DNA of 64,000 bases from Sphingopyxis sp. (GCA_013823985.1 PNNB01000056.1:216001-280000); one strand, 5' to 3'. Positions 44,759 through 54,135 are shown, numbered from the stretch's first letter. Numbers and translations: made by a program. The notes: generated from the sequence alone by a model not told the origin.

Positions 44759-44968
44759 TCAGTCCGTGTCGGTCTTGGGTTGGTTTTCGCTCTGCGGATC
44801 AATTTCGGGTTCGGGCGACAGCGGCTCCAACTTACCCTTCTTTTGCGTCAAGCTGCGCCGACCGGCATAAAGCAATGCCGCCATCAGTGCCGCAGAGCCC
44901 ACAGCCGCGCCGACTTTGGCGCCTGTCGACCATTTTTCATCTTGGGATTTTGTCTTTTTCTCGGTCAT
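44759..44968 (-). CDS. Small single-span membrane protein
   Basis: A 69-residue protein with a Lys-rich N terminus ([16 protein letters not shown]), one hydrophobic segment ([20 protein letters not shown]) and an acidic Pro-rich tail. I do not recognise a family. It ends 5 nt before leuD and is likely co-transcribed with it, so it may be conserved in sphingomonads near leuD. The function is unknown. Confidence 0.6.
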   Translation of the reverse strand: MTEKKTKSQDEKWSTGAKVGAAVGSAALMAALLYAGRRSLTQKKGKLEPLSPEPEIDPQSENQPKTDTD

Positions 44969-45030
44969 TGCAGAATTCCTTATCCTCCAGCCTTAGCTTT
45001 GGCTATCCGGACAAGTAAAGGGGCTTTGGC

Positions 45031-45324
45031 CTATTTGTTGAACCTGCGGGTCAGACGGCGCCACAAGGGCGGCCGTTGCTTTTGCGGAAGCGACTGGCCC
45101 GTGGCGTCGAGTAAAAATTTGGCGAGGAGAAGCGCCTGATTGCGCGTCATGAGGAAATGGTGGGTATCGATATTTTTCTGGTCAAGCGCCTGCTGGGAAA
45201 TGGTGCTCTGAAGGCGTAAGTCGATCGATGCGCCCAAGTCCTGATGCGTCCAGCCCACAACAACACCCATATGCTGTACAGGCTCTGCTACGCCCGTCGC
45301 CTTTTTGACTGCTCGTTTAGCCAT
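45031..45324 (-). CDS. Hypothetical protein between leuC and leuD
   Basis: A 97-residue basic protein: VQHMGVVVGWTHQDLGASIDLRLQSTISQQALDQKNIDTHHFLMTRNQALLLAKFLLDATGQSLP. I do not recognise it. The N terminus (MAKRAVKKA) and C terminus (RRLTRRFNK) are strongly basic. It has an 82-nt gap to leuC and 62 nt to the small membrane protein gene. Confidence 0.6.
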   Translation of the reverse strand: MAKRAVKKATGVAEPVQHMGVVVGWTHQDLGASIDLRLQSTISQQALDQKNIDTHHFLMTRNQALLLAKFLLDATGQSLPQKQRPPLWRRLTRRFNK

Positions 45325-45406
45325 CCTACCCTCCAGCAGGGATTTTACATTCTGCGGCGGCTAATGCGAGTCAAGTTTTTACTGGCCAGCAAAACGGTAG
45401 TTCCGG

Positions 45407-46837
45407 TCAGCGGGTAAGCTCGCGCACATCGGTTAAGCGCCCGGTCACAGCAGCCGCAGCCGCCATGGCGGGGGATACCAGATGGGTCCGTGCACCGGGC
45501 CCTTGCCGGCCGACAAAGTTCCGGTTGCTGGTCGATGCGCAGCGTTCGCCCGGCGGCACCTTGTCGGGGTTCATGCCGAGGCACGCCGAACAACCCGGCT
45601 CGCGCCATTCGAAACCGGCATCGGTAAATATCCGGTCCAGCCCTTCCTCTTCGGCTTGCCGTTTCACAAGACCGGATCCGGGAACCACGATAGCCCATTT
45701 GACTACATCAGCCTTCTTCCGGTCTTTCAACACCGCAGCGGCAGCACGCAGGTCCTCGATACGGCTGTTGGTGCAACTGCCGATGAAGATATTCTGAACC
45801 TCGATTTCCGTCAGCTTCGTGCCCGCCGACAGGCCCATATAGTCGAGCGACTTTTGCGCGGCGACCTGCTTGGACGGGTCGGCATAGCTGGCGGGGTCGG
45901 GGATCGATCCCGTGATGGGCAAGACATCCTCGGGCGAGGTGCCCCATGTGACGCTGGGGGCGATATCGGCGGCGTCGATGATGACGACCTTGTCGTACAC
46001 CGCGCCTGCGTCGGTTGCGAGGCTGCGCCAATAGGCAACGGCCGCGTCCCACTGCGCCCCCTTCGGCGCCATCGGACGGCCCTTCAAATAGGCAAAGGTG
46101 ACATCGTCCGGTGCAACGAGACCGGCGCGCGCGCCATGTTCGATCGCCATGTTTGAAACGGTCAGGCGTCCTTCAACGCTCAGCGCTCTAATAACCGATC
46201 CGGTATATTCGATAACATAGCCCGTGCCCCCCGATGCGCCGAGCACACCGGTAATGTGCAACACGACATCCTTCGCGGTGACACCCGGACCGAGTTCGCC
46301 ATCGACACGCACTTCCATCGATTTGGACTGTTTGAGCTGGAGCGTCTGTGTCGCCAGGACATGCTCCACCTCGGACGTGCCGATTCCGAACGCCAAAGCG
46401 CCTAGTCCGCCATGGCTGGCCGTGTGGCTATCGCCGCACACAATAGTCGTTCCGGGTAAGGAAAAGCCCTGTTCGGGCCCCACCACATGGACGATGCCCT
46501 GTTCCAGATCGGCATCGGCGATATAGCGGATACCGAAGGAAGGGGCATTGCGTTCCAGCGCATCAAGCTGCGCCGCGCTTTCGGGGTCGGCGATGGGAAT
46601 GCGATTTCCCGCACCATCGCGCCGCGCGGTTGTGGGCAGATTATGATCGGGCACCGCCAAAGTCAGATCGGGACGACGCACCTTGCGTCCGGCAACGCGC
46701 AGTCCCTCAAAAGCTTGCGGGCTGGTCACTTCATGGACCAGATGGCGATCGATGAAGATCAGGCAGGTGCCATCGTCGCGCTGTTCGACGACATGGGCGT
46801 TCCAGATTTTTTCGTAAAGGGTTTGGGGCGCTGACAT
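45407..46837 (-). CDS. leuC: 3-isopropylmalate dehydratase large subunit
   Basis: A 476-residue aconitase-superfamily enzyme with a [4Fe-4S] cluster. Cluster Cys are visible in [14 protein letters not shown] and the [10 protein letters not shown] stretch. Substrate segments [22 protein letters not shown] and [32 protein letters not shown] are typical. The start at 46837 ([15 protein letters not shown]) replaces a 5-codon longer reading. It lies upstream of two small genes and leuD. Confidence 0.95.
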   Translation of the reverse strand: MSAPQTLYEKIWNAHVVEQRDDGTCLIFIDRHLVHEVTSPQAFEGLRVAGRKVRRPDLTLAVPDHNLPTTARRDGAGNRIPIADPESAAQLDALERNAPSFGIRYIADADLEQGIVHVVGPEQGFSLPGTTIVCGDSHTASHGGLGALAFGIGTSEVEHVLATQTLQLKQSKSMEVRVDGELGPGVTAKDVVLHITGVLGASGGTGYVIEYTGSVIRALSVEGRLTVSNMAIEHGARAGLVAPDDVTFAYLKGRPMAPKGAQWDAAVAYWRSLATDAGAVYDKVVIIDAADIAPSVTWGTSPEDVLPITGSIPDPASYADPSKQVAAQKSLDYMGLSAGTKLTEIEVQNIFIGSCTNSRIEDLRAAAAVLKDRKKADVVKWAIVVPGSGLVKRQAEEEGLDRIFTDAGFEWREPGCSACLGMNPDKVPPGERCASTSNRNFVGRQGPGARTHLVSPAMAAAAAVTGRLTDVRELTR

Positions 46838-46931
46838 AATGATTGTTGCCATAGAAGCGATTGCAGCGAAATCAAGTGAGGTGACAGCATGTGCACTTCA
46901 AACTGCGTCAAAAAGCGTTTAGAGGGGGTGC

Positions 46932-47447
46932 ATGTCTATCCCGATCATCCTTTTGATTATCCTTGCTACCGTCCTTGCGATGGAATGGGTCGCGTGGGCG
47001 AGCCACAAATATATCATGCATGGCTGGGGCTGGGGCTGGCACCGTGACCATCACGAACCGCACGACAATGTTCTCGAAAAAAATGATCTCTATGGCATTG
47101 TCGGCGCGGTGATGAGCATTTCGATGTTCGCCATCGGTAGCCCGCTGGTTCTGGGCGCCAATGCCTGGGAACCGGGGACATGGGTTGGCCTGGGCATCAT
47201 GTTTTACGGCATAATCTATACAGTGGTGCATGATGGATTGGTGCATCAGCGCTATTTCAAATATGTCCCGCGCAGTGGCTATGCCAAGCGGCTGGTGCAG
47301 GCGCACAAGCTGCACCATGCGACAATCGGCAAGGAAGGCGGGGTCAGCTTCGGCTTTGTCTTCGCCCGCGACCCGGCGAAACTGAAAGCGGAACTGAAAG
47401 TCCAGCGCGAGGCAGGCATTGCCGTCGTCCGCGACGCCGCGCTTTAG
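46932..47447 (+). CDS. crtZ: Beta-carotene hydroxylase CrtZ-like (fatty acid hydroxylase superfamily)
   Basis: A 171-residue membrane di-iron hydroxylase. Three His motifs are present: HKYIMHGWGWGWHRDHHEPH, then VHDGLVHQRY, then HKLHHATIG. Hydrophobic helices flank them. The match to CrtZ (beta-carotene 3,3'-hydroxylase, giving zeaxanthin) is strong, which fits the yellow pigments of sphingomonads. No other carotenoid gene is in the window. AGAGGGGGTGC precedes the ATG. Confidence 0.9.
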   Translation: MSIPIILLIILATVLAMEWVAWASHKYIMHGWGWGWHRDHHEPHDNVLEKNDLYGIVGAVMSISMFAIGSPLVLGANAWEPGTWVGLGIMFYGIIYTVVHDGLVHQRYFKYVPRSGYAKRLVQAHKLHHATIGKEGGVSFGFVFARDPAKLKAELKVQREAGIAVVRDAAL

Positions 47448-47476
47448 TCCACTTTCTATCTTGAATAAACCTGTTC

Positions 47477-47620
47477 CGTCACCCTGAACTTGTTTCAGGG
47501 TCCATTGAGCAGCATCGCCCAAGCTATATGTCGAAAGCAACGCGGCGTCGTTCACCGGCTTGCCACGCACAGCAAAGGATATGGCTGAGAAATAGACCCT
47601 GAAACAAGTTCAGGGTGACG
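47477..47620. repeat. 26-bp perfect inverted repeat flanking a 92-nt loop
   Basis: The arms at 47477-47502 and 47595-47620 are perfectly inverted. Each arm itself contains an internal palindromic element (ACCCTGAACTTGTTTCAGGG). Such CCCTGAA...TTCAGGG units recur as dispersed repeats in sphingomonad genomes (from memory). It occupies the 222-nt space between convergent crtZ and the DUF454 gene. Confidence 0.8.
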
Positions 47621-47669
47621 TGGATGACTGACAAATACAATGGGTGCACGTCTTTAGACCGAAAAATTC

Positions 47670-48026
47670 TCAGGCCTCGGGCCTCCGCCAGATCCACGTC
47701 AGGGAAATCACCGCGACGCCCAGGGGAATCAACGACCATGGCAGCGGCAGGGTCGCAAGGCTGATCGCAATACTGATCGCAAAAGCTGTTGCGGCGGACC
47801 ATTTCGCCCGGCGCGACACAACGCCCTTTTCCCGCCAGGCGACAAGGTGATGGCCAAAGCGTGGGTGATTCATCAGGCGCGCCTCGAGCGCCGGGCTGCT
47901 GCGTGCGAAGCAAAAGGCGGCCAAGATCATGAACGGCACCGTGGGCAGCAAGGGTAAGACCGTGCCCAAGGTTCCCAATGCTACCGAAGTGAAGCCGGCT
48001 GCGAGATAGAGCCGCCTTTTGATCAA
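47670..48026 (-). CDS. DUF454 (YbaN) family membrane protein
   Basis: A 118-residue inner-membrane protein: LYLAAGFTSVALGTLGTVLPLLPTVPFMILAAFCFARSSPALEARLMNHPRFGHHLVAWREKGVVSRRAKW, then two further helices. The PLLPTTPF-like motif and FARSSP...HP.FG pattern are those of DUF454/YbaN. The function is unknown. Its start overlaps the upstream semialdehyde dehydrogenase stop as ATGA. Confidence 0.82.
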   Translation of the reverse strand: MIKRRLYLAAGFTSVALGTLGTVLPLLPTVPFMILAAFCFARSSPALEARLMNHPRFGHHLVAWREKGVVSRRAKWSAATAFAISIAISLATLPLPWSLIPLGVAVISLTWIWRRPEA

Positions 48027-49450
48027 TATTGGTGCACCGCCTTGGTGACATGATAGCTGTCGAGGCCCTCGGGTCCGCCTTCGCTGCCGAAGCCCGATTC
48101 CTTCACGCCGCCAAAAGGCGCGTCGGGCATCGAGATGACAAAACTGTTCAGGCCGACCATGCCGGTGTCGAGCGCGTCGGCAACCAGATTAGCCTGCCGG
48201 GCATTTTCGGTGAAGGCATAGGCCGCAAGGCCGAAGGGCAGGCGGTTGGCCTGCATTATGGCTTCGTCAAAATCCTTGAACGGCCGGATCAACGCGACCG
48301 GGCCAAAGGGCTCGTCCGTCATGATATCGGCGGTCATCGGCACATCGGCCAAAACAGTAGGCTGATAGAAATAGCCGCCATCGCCGCGTTCACCACCTGC
48401 GAGCAATTTCGCCCCCTTGTCGGTGGCATCGCGCACCAGCTTTTCAATGGCGGGAGGGCGGCGATCATTGGCGAGCGGGCCCATGATGGTGCTCGCATCG
48501 AGGCCGTTGCCCATCTGCACCTTCTTCGTTGCTTCGGCGAAGCCTGCGACGAAGCGGTCGTAAATGCCTTCCTGCACATAGAAACGTGTCGGTGAAATGC
48601 AGACCTGTCCTGCGTTCCGGAATTTCTGCGTCGACGACAGCTTGATCGCCTTTTCCAGATCACAATCGTCGAACACCAGAACAGGTGCGTGGCCGCCCAG
48701 TTCCATCGTCGTGCGCTTCACGCCATCGGCGGCGAGCTTCAACAGATGCTTTCCAACGGGGACTGACCCGGTAAAGCTGACCTTGCGGATAACCGGTGAG
48801 GCGATCAGGTGGCGGCTGACCATATCGGGCACGCCATAGACCAATTGGGCCACATTGCCCGGAACGCCGCCGTCGATCACGCACTGCATGATGGCGCTGG
48901 TGCAATGGGGGGTTTCTTCAGGTGGCTTGGCAATGATCGAGCAGCCAGCCGCCAGCGCGGCGGCCATTTTCTTGCACATTAGATTCACCGGGAAATTCCA
49001 CGGTGAAAAGGCAGCGACGGGCCCGACAGGCTGTTTCAACACAAGCGCACGCTGCCCCGTGGGACGCACCAGCACCCGGCCATAGCTGCGCTTGGCTTCT
49101 TCGGCGAAATAATCAAATTGCGATGCACAGGACAGGACTTCGGTCCGTGCCTCGGCAAGCGGCTTGCCCTGTTCCGTCGTCAGCAGCACAGCAATGTCTT
49201 CGGCGCGTTCACGGATCAGTCCTGCGACCTTGTGCAGGATGGCGGCCCGCTCGTTCACGTCGACTGCGCGCCAGTGGGCGAAACCTTTCGCGGTTGCCTC
49301 CAAAGCTTCGTCGAGGTCGGCGGCAGTCGCCAGCGGGAGTTCCGCAATGACGGCCCCTGTCGCAGGATTGACGACATTGTGGATGTCGCGACCTTCACCG
49401 CGCCTCCAGCTGCCATTGATGTAAATACCGAGTTCGGTTGTGCTGTTCAT
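48023..49450 (-). CDS. gabD: NAD(P)-dependent succinate-semialdehyde dehydrogenase family
   Basis: A 475-residue aldehyde dehydrogenase of the GabD type. Cofactor motif VAAFSPWNFPVNL, GSVPVGKHLL, Glu in MELGGHAPVLVFDDCD, and the Cys in NAGQVCISPTRFYVQEG are all present. The overall pattern fits succinate-semialdehyde dehydrogenase, feeding the TCA cycle, but other semialdehydes are possible. It is preceded by an APC permease gene on the same strand (42-nt gap), which may bring in an amino acid precursor. Confidence 0.87.
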   Translation of the reverse strand: MNSTTELGIYINGSWRRGEGRDIHNVVNPATGAVIAELPLATAADLDEALEATAKGFAHWRAVDVNERAAILHKVAGLIRERAEDIAVLLTTEQGKPLAEARTEVLSCASQFDYFAEEAKRSYGRVLVRPTGQRALVLKQPVGPVAAFSPWNFPVNLMCKKMAAALAAGCSIIAKPPEETPHCTSAIMQCVIDGGVPGNVAQLVYGVPDMVSRHLIASPVIRKVSFTGSVPVGKHLLKLAADGVKRTTMELGGHAPVLVFDDCDLEKAIKLSSTQKFRNAGQVCISPTRFYVQEGIYDRFVAGFAEATKKVQMGNGLDASTIMGPLANDRRPPAIEKLVRDATDKGAKLLAGGERGDGGYFYQPTVLADVPMTADIMTDEPFGPVALIRPFKDFDEAIMQANRLPFGLAAYAFTENARQANLVADALDTGMVGLNSFVISMPDAPFGGVKESGFGSEGGPEGLDSYHVTKAVHQY

Positions 49451-49491
49451 TTGGGAATCCCGCAATTTTTTCTATGCGGGGCATGTAGGCT

Positions 49492-50820
49492 TCAGGGCGC
49501 GTTATGGGAACCCCGTGCAAGGGAAATTTTCATCAACCAGAAAGTCGGCAGTCCGGCGAACAGCAAGGTGATCCCCCAACCCAGAGCTTCCCAGCCCGCC
49601 CCGTAAATGGTCCAAAGCGAATAGAGCATGGCGAACAGGATGATCGCGGTGAACCCTTTGGTCGCCGCAATTCGCCCGCGCATCATCAGACGGGCGGCAG
49701 CGGCGGCACAGCCGAAATACATGACCAGGACGATGGCGGTTGTAAGTACGATCAGAAATTCGAACATCGCCGACAGCGACCGGCTGCTGTTCATCAGGAT
49801 GACGATGGTCAGCAGGCAGGTTGTGAAAAGATGGGCGTTACGCGGTGTGCCATTGGGCGCCGCCTTGCCCATGAAGGCCGGGAACATGCCGTCTCGGGCC
49901 ATCGCAGCGGGCAATTCCCCCTGACACATGACCCATCCATTGAGGGCCCCGAGCGCGCTGATCGCGCCAAAGGCGGCAATCGCTGTCCCCGCGTTCGCGC
50001 CGCCAAAGGTTTCGACAAACAGGGCAAATGGCGCGGGCGAAGCCGCGGTCGCTGCCGCAGGCAGCATCAGGACGACGGCAGAGCAGACCAAGATGTAGAC
50101 CAGCCCTGCCCCTCCCGTGCCGAGCAATGTAGCCCGTCCAATGGTGCGCTCCGCATTCTCCACCTTGTCGGCAGGGACCGTCGCTGTTTCCAGCCCGAGC
50201 ATAGCCCAGAGGGTCAGGATGGTGGCCGCAGAAATGGCGGACAAGGACAGGTCCTGTGTCGCAAATGGCCGCACGACAGCGGTGCCCTGCTGCGTCAGGA
50301 CGTAAGCGGCAAGCCCGATCACCGCGATGAGCGGGATGATCTTGATGATCGTCCACACCAGCTGAACTTGTCCGGCCAGTTTCGTGCCGCTGATATTGAT
50401 CAGTGTGAATGTCCAGACGATCGCTACGGTAGTCGCCGCCGAAATGCCCGGCTCACCCAGAACGGGGAAAAGCTGGCTCAGATAGCTGACGGCGCCGGTG
50501 GCGATGGCGGCGTTGCCCACCCACATGGAGATCCAATAGGCCCAGGCTATGGCGAAACCAGCACCATCACCAAAGGCGGCGCGGGAATAGGCATAGGGCC
50601 CGCCTGCCTTGGGCAGGATGCGGCTCAGCTTTCCAAAGACCGCCGCGACACACAGCGCGCCTGCCACCGTGATCAGCCAGCCAAAAACAGAATTCCAGCC
50701 CAGTGGGGCAAGGCTGGCGGGCAACAGAAATACGCCCGAACCAATCATGCTCCCCATCACGAGAGCAAGCGCCATCCAAAAGCCCATAGGCCGACGGCTT
50801 GCCGTTCCGTTTTCTGTCAT
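49492..50820 (-). CDS. APC-family amino acid permease
   Basis: A 442-residue polytopic transporter with about 12 helices. GSMIGSGVFLLPASLAPLGWNSVFGWLITVAGAL gives the APC glycine-rich first helix, and AFGDGAGFAIAWAYWISMWVGNAAIA follows. The set resembles basic amino acid/polyamine antiporter permeases such as AdiC/YjeH groups. The start at 50820 (MTENGTASRRP) is chosen over a TTG two codons upstream. The downstream semialdehyde dehydrogenase may metabolise the imported compound. Confidence 0.88.
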   Translation of the reverse strand: MTENGTASRRPMGFWMALALVMGSMIGSGVFLLPASLAPLGWNSVFGWLITVAGALCVAAVFGKLSRILPKAGGPYAYSRAAFGDGAGFAIAWAYWISMWVGNAAIATGAVSYLSQLFPVLGEPGISAATTVAIVWTFTLINISGTKLAGQVQLVWTIIKIIPLIAVIGLAAYVLTQQGTAVVRPFATQDLSLSAISAATILTLWAMLGLETATVPADKVENAERTIGRATLLGTGGAGLVYILVCSAVVLMLPAAATAASPAPFALFVETFGGANAGTAIAAFGAISALGALNGWVMCQGELPAAMARDGMFPAFMGKAAPNGTPRNAHLFTTCLLTIVILMNSSRSLSAMFEFLIVLTTAIVLVMYFGCAAAAARLMMRGRIAATKGFTAIILFAMLYSLWTIYGAGWEALGWGITLLFAGLPTFWLMKISLARGSHNAP

Positions 50821-50879
50821 AATCAATCCCCCGACATGGCTTTCCTGCCACGCCGGGGAACGAATGCCAATCTTTGTTA

Positions 50880-51689
50880 TCAGTGTGCCAGCAGAACCGG
50901 CACGCCGATTTCGGCCAGAAGAAATCGCGTCACGCCGCCAAACATCGCTTCACGCCAGCGGCCATGGCCATAGGCACCCATGACGAGATAGTCCGGCCGC
51001 CACGCCTTGGCTTCGGCAAGCAGCCTTTCTTCGATACTGACATCGCCCTTGGCCGCCACTGCGATTTCGGCGTTCACGCCATGCCGCGACAGATAGGCGG
51101 CGACATCGGTTACCGGAAACTCGTCGGGCGATGCCTCAACTTCGGCAATCCGCACTGCGCTGGCTTCTGCAAGCAGGGGTCGTGCCGCACGCACCGCGTT
51201 CGCCGCTTCAAAGCCGCCATCATAGGCGACCATGGCCCGGTCGAACGCGAGGCTCTTGCACGACAGCGGCAAAGCCAGCACAGGCGTGCGCGACGCGGTG
51301 ACGACATCACTGACCAGTGCGCGGCCCTGACCGCCGACGCGGGCTGCCGTATCGTCGAGCGACATCACCAATATGTCCCCCAAACGGGCGGCGTTGACGA
51401 GCGCATCGACGGTTGTGCCATCAAAAATCTGCCAGTCCCAAGGCAAGCCTTCGACCTTGAGATGCGCATCGATTCGGGTTTGCATCTTAGCCCGTTCTTT
51501 CTCGGCTGCGTCGAACGCCTCCGAAACGAAATGCGCGCCACCGAACATATCGAACGCGACATAGTCCTGCGGTGGGCGGGGCAAGATAAGGGAGAGATGT
51601 CCGTTAAACCGTCGCGCCAGATCCAGCGCAACTTGCAACCGTCCTTCGAAACCGGAATCGCTGCCTGCATGTACCATGATCGATTTCAT
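50880..51689 (-). CDS. Tandem universal stress protein
   Basis: A 269-residue protein made of two UspA-type domains: MKSIMVHAGSDSGFEGRLQVALDLARRFNGHLSLI, and later MVAYDGGFEAANAVRAARPLLAEASAVRIAEV. The nucleotide-binding tail LVMGAYGHGRWREAMFGGVTRFLLAE is in the second domain. The start at 51689 has AAGGA at good spacing, and an ATG two codons upstream is possible. It diverges from a GNAT gene across an FNR/FixK-like box, which suggests control by oxygen. Confidence 0.88.
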   Translation of the reverse strand: MKSIMVHAGSDSGFEGRLQVALDLARRFNGHLSLILPRPPQDYVAFDMFGGAHFVSEAFDAAEKERAKMQTRIDAHLKVEGLPWDWQIFDGTTVDALVNAARLGDILVMSLDDTAARVGGQGRALVSDVVTASRTPVLALPLSCKSLAFDRAMVAYDGGFEAANAVRAARPLLAEASAVRIAEVEASPDEFPVTDVAAYLSRHGVNAEIAVAAKGDVSIEERLLAEAKAWRPDYLVMGAYGHGRWREAMFGGVTRFLLAEIGVPVLLAH

Positions 51690-51767
51690 CGTCATTTCCT
51701 TTCCTAGCACCGACGGGGGGTGAGTCGGCTTCACAACAACATGCTACGCCCTTTTTCGGCAGGTTCG

Positions 51768-51781
51768 TTGATCAACGTCAA
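51768..51781. promoter_or_regulatory. FNR/FixK-type box in divergent promoter
   Basis: TTGATCAACGTCAA matches the FNR/FixK consensus TTGAT-N4-ATCAA at 9 of 10 defined bases. It sits 79 nt before the universal stress protein start and 35 nt before the GNAT start. An overlapping perfect palindrome CGTTGATCAACG spans 51766-51777. Confidence 0.5.
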
Positions 51782-51815
51782 AATTCGCGTGGGAAGTTGC
51801 GCTAAAGGACTTTTC

Positions 51816-52412
51816 ATGGCGGTTATTCTATGTCAGCCCTTCTCCATGGAAACGGGGGAACCTAGCGCAGGCAGGTGCGTGCTTCGGTCGGCCGAGGTCG
51901 GTGACGCGGCCGCCATTGCCGCGATTTATGCTGCGCATGTCGAGAGTGGCAGCGCCAGCTTTGATACGGTTCCCCGCACCGTCGCCGAAACCGAACAAAA
52001 GATCAGCGACATTACCGCCAAAGGCTGGCCCTTTCTGGTGGCGGTCGCCGGTGAACAGGTCGTGGGGTACGCCTATGCGTCGCAATTTCGCGACCGTCCT
52101 GCCTATGGCTTTGCCTGCGAGGATTCGATCTATGTCCGCTCCGATCAGGTGGGGCAGGGAATTGGTTCGCAATTGCTGGGTGCCTTGCTCACGCATGCAA
52201 CCGCTTTCGGATTTCGGCAGATGATTGCGGTTATCGGGGGCGGGGAACCGGCCTCTGTGGCGTTGCACGGCAAAATGGGTTTCGAACACGCAGGTCGCAT
52301 GCGCAGCGTCGGACGAAAGTTCGGACGCTGGCTGGATACCGTGTATATGCAAGTCGAACTGGGTGAGGGCAATCGGACGGCACCGGACAAGGAACCGGAT
52401 TTGACCGGATGA
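51816..52412 (+). CDS. GNAT N-acetyltransferase (phosphinothricin acetyltransferase-like)
   Basis: A 198-residue GCN5-related acetyltransferase. The ATG at 51816 has AAAGGA 6 nt upstream. An ATG ten codons later and starts further upstream also exist. The fold is recognised by CVLRSAEVGDAAAIAAIYAAHVESGSASFDT, the acetyl-CoA site DSIYVRSDQVGQGIGSQLLGALL and IAVIGGGEPASVALHGKMGFEHAGRMRSVGRKFGRWLDTVYMQ. The last pattern is typical of the PAT/Bar-type group. It would acetylate an amino-acid-like amine. Confidence 0.88.
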   Translation: MAVILCQPFSMETGEPSAGRCVLRSAEVGDAAAIAAIYAAHVESGSASFDTVPRTVAETEQKISDITAKGWPFLVAVAGEQVVGYAYASQFRDRPAYGFACEDSIYVRSDQVGQGIGSQLLGALLTHATAFGFRQMIAVIGGGEPASVALHGKMGFEHAGRMRSVGRKFGRWLDTVYMQVELGEGNRTAPDKEPDLTG

Positions 52413-52495
52413 CCCGCCAGCCGGATATGACCGGTGCAGATAAGAGAACTAAGATGGCTCACGCGCCCTGAAGAGCGCTTCAGAGAGGAGAAAAA

Positions 52496-53416
52496 ATGGC
52501 TGAATTCGAACTTGTCGCCGATGGCTTGCGCTTTCCCGAAGGACCGGTCGTCCTGCCCGACGGGAGTGTCATTTTGGTCGAGATTGCGTCCGGACAAATC
52601 ACCCGGATTGCCCCCGACGGCAGCAAATCGGTCGTGGCCAAAACAGGCGGCGGACCCAACGGGCTGGCGATGGGGCCGGATGGCAAGCTCTACTGCTGCA
52701 ACAATGGAGGCTTTGAATATCTCGACTCCAATGGCTTTCTGGCACCGCATGGCATCGCCAAAGACTATTCCGGCGGGCGGATCGAGCGGATCGATCTCGA
52801 CACAGGCGCTGTTGAAATACTCTATAAGTCGGGCGATTTTGGCTGCACGCTGCGCGGGCCGAACGATATTGTGTTCGACGAACATGGCGGCTTCTGGTTC
52901 ACCGACCACGGCAAAGTGGATTATGCGAAGCGCTGCCACGACATTGTCGGCATCTTCTACGCAAAGGCTGACGGCAGCCGTTTGGAAGAGGTTGTTTTCC
53001 CGTCCAACAATCCCAACGGCGTGGGCCTCTCACCAGATGGCAAGACGCTCTATGCTGCCGAAACCTACACCTGCCGCCTGATGAAATTCAACGTTACAGC
53101 CCCCGGAAAGGTTGCGGCGGATGCAGGGCCGGGCGGACCCGGTATCCCCGTTTATCGCCCCGCCGGTTACAAGTTTTTCGACAGCCTTGGCATGGAAGCC
53201 AGTGGCAATATCTGCGTCGCGACCATCGGAGAGTGCGGGATCAGCGTGATTTCGCCGGGCGGCGAATTGGTCGAATTTGTGGCGACGGATGACATCTTTA
53301 CCACCAACATCGCCTTTGGCGGCGACGACATGATGGACGCCTATATCTGTCTTTCGGGCAGCGGACGGCTGGTCAAGACACGTTGGGCAAGGCCGGGTTT
53401 AAAGCTTCACTATTGA
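52496..53416 (+). CDS. SMP-30/gluconolactonase family protein
   Basis: A 306-residue six-bladed beta-propeller of the SMP-30/gluconolaconase family. AGAGAGGAG precedes the start. LRFPEGPVVLPDGSVILVEI, GPNGLAMGPDGKLYCCNNGG, RGPNDIVFDEHGGFWFTDHGK and NNPNGVGLSPDGKTLYAAETYTCRL supply the Glu, Asn and Asp metal ligands expected for a lactonase. The substrate lactone is unknown. It lies 83 nt after the GNAT gene. Confidence 0.87.
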   Translation: MAEFELVADGLRFPEGPVVLPDGSVILVEIASGQITRIAPDGSKSVVAKTGGGPNGLAMGPDGKLYCCNNGGFEYLDSNGFLAPHGIAKDYSGGRIERIDLDTGAVEILYKSGDFGCTLRGPNDIVFDEHGGFWFTDHGKVDYAKRCHDIVGIFYAKADGSRLEEVVFPSNNPNGVGLSPDGKTLYAAETYTCRLMKFNVTAPGKVAADAGPGGPGIPVYRPAGYKFFDSLGMEASGNICVATIGECGISVISPGGELVEFVATDDIFTTNIAFGGDDMMDAYICLSGSGRLVKTRWARPGLKLHY

Positions 53417-53431
53417 AAAGGAACGGTTCGC

Positions 53432-54127
53432 ATGCCGAGGCACAAGGAAGCCCATCTGATCGACCGCATCGGTTGGCTCCGCGCATCGGTGCTGGGCGCC
53501 AATGACGGAATTGTTTCGACAGCCAGCCTGATTGTCGGCGTCGCCGCGGCGCAGGCGACACCCGCCAATGTCTTGCTGACCGGCATTGCGGGCCTTGTCG
53601 CAGGGGCGATGTCGATGGCGGCGGGTGAATATGTGTCGGTCAGTTCGCAGGCTGATACCGAAAGCGCCGACCGCGCGCGGGAAAAGCTGGAACTCGAAAC
53701 GATCCCCGAAAAGGAGCGCGAAGAACTGGTGGGTATATATGAGGCGCGCGGTTTGGACCGGGCGCTGGCCGAACAGGTCGCCGACAAGCTGACGGCGCAT
53801 GATGCGCTGGCCACCCATTTGCGCGACGAGCTGGGAATGGCAACCCACACATCTGCCCGACCGGTGCAAGCCGCGCTGGCCTCGGCGGCGTCCTTTGCCG
53901 TGGGGGCATCGCTTCCCCTCGCAATGGTTCCTCTGTCCTCCGCCTCTGCTCTCACATGGTCTGTTTCCATCGCGGCCTTGCTGTTTCTGGCGCTGCTGGG
54001 CGCCGTTGGCGCGAAAGCGGGCGGGGCACCGATTGGGAAAGCAGTTTTGCGCGTGACCTTCTGGGGCGCATTTGCCATGGCGGCCACCGCCGCTATCGGG
54101 TCGCTCTTTGGCACCAGCGTGGCGTAA
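53432..54127 (+). CDS. VIT1/CCC1 family metal transporter
   Basis: A 231-residue membrane protein of the vacuolar iron transporter family. The N-terminal helices have GWLRASVLGANDGIVSTASLIVGVAAA and GLVAGAMSMAAGEYVSVSSQADTE, with the family acidic/Met residues. The cytoplasmic helical metal-binding stretch REKLELETIPEKEREELVGIYEARGL follows. C-terminal helices complete the five-span pattern. It probably exports Fe(II) or Mn(II). The start is 16 nt after the SMP-30 stop, with AAAGGAA. Confidence 0.88.
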   Translation: MPRHKEAHLIDRIGWLRASVLGANDGIVSTASLIVGVAAAQATPANVLLTGIAGLVAGAMSMAAGEYVSVSSQADTESADRAREKLELETIPEKEREELVGIYEARGLDRALAEQVADKLTAHDALATHLRDELGMATHTSARPVQAALASAASFAVGASLPLAMVPLSSASALTWSVSIAALLFLALLGAVGAKAGGAPIGKAVLRVTFWGAFAMAATAAIGSLFGTSVA

Positions 54128-54135
54128 GAGGGTCT

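Noticed and set aside
49504..50973. 489-codon open frame antisense to the permease
   Set aside because: Very charged, repetitive low-complexity translation with no domain. The minus strand encodes a clear APC permease.
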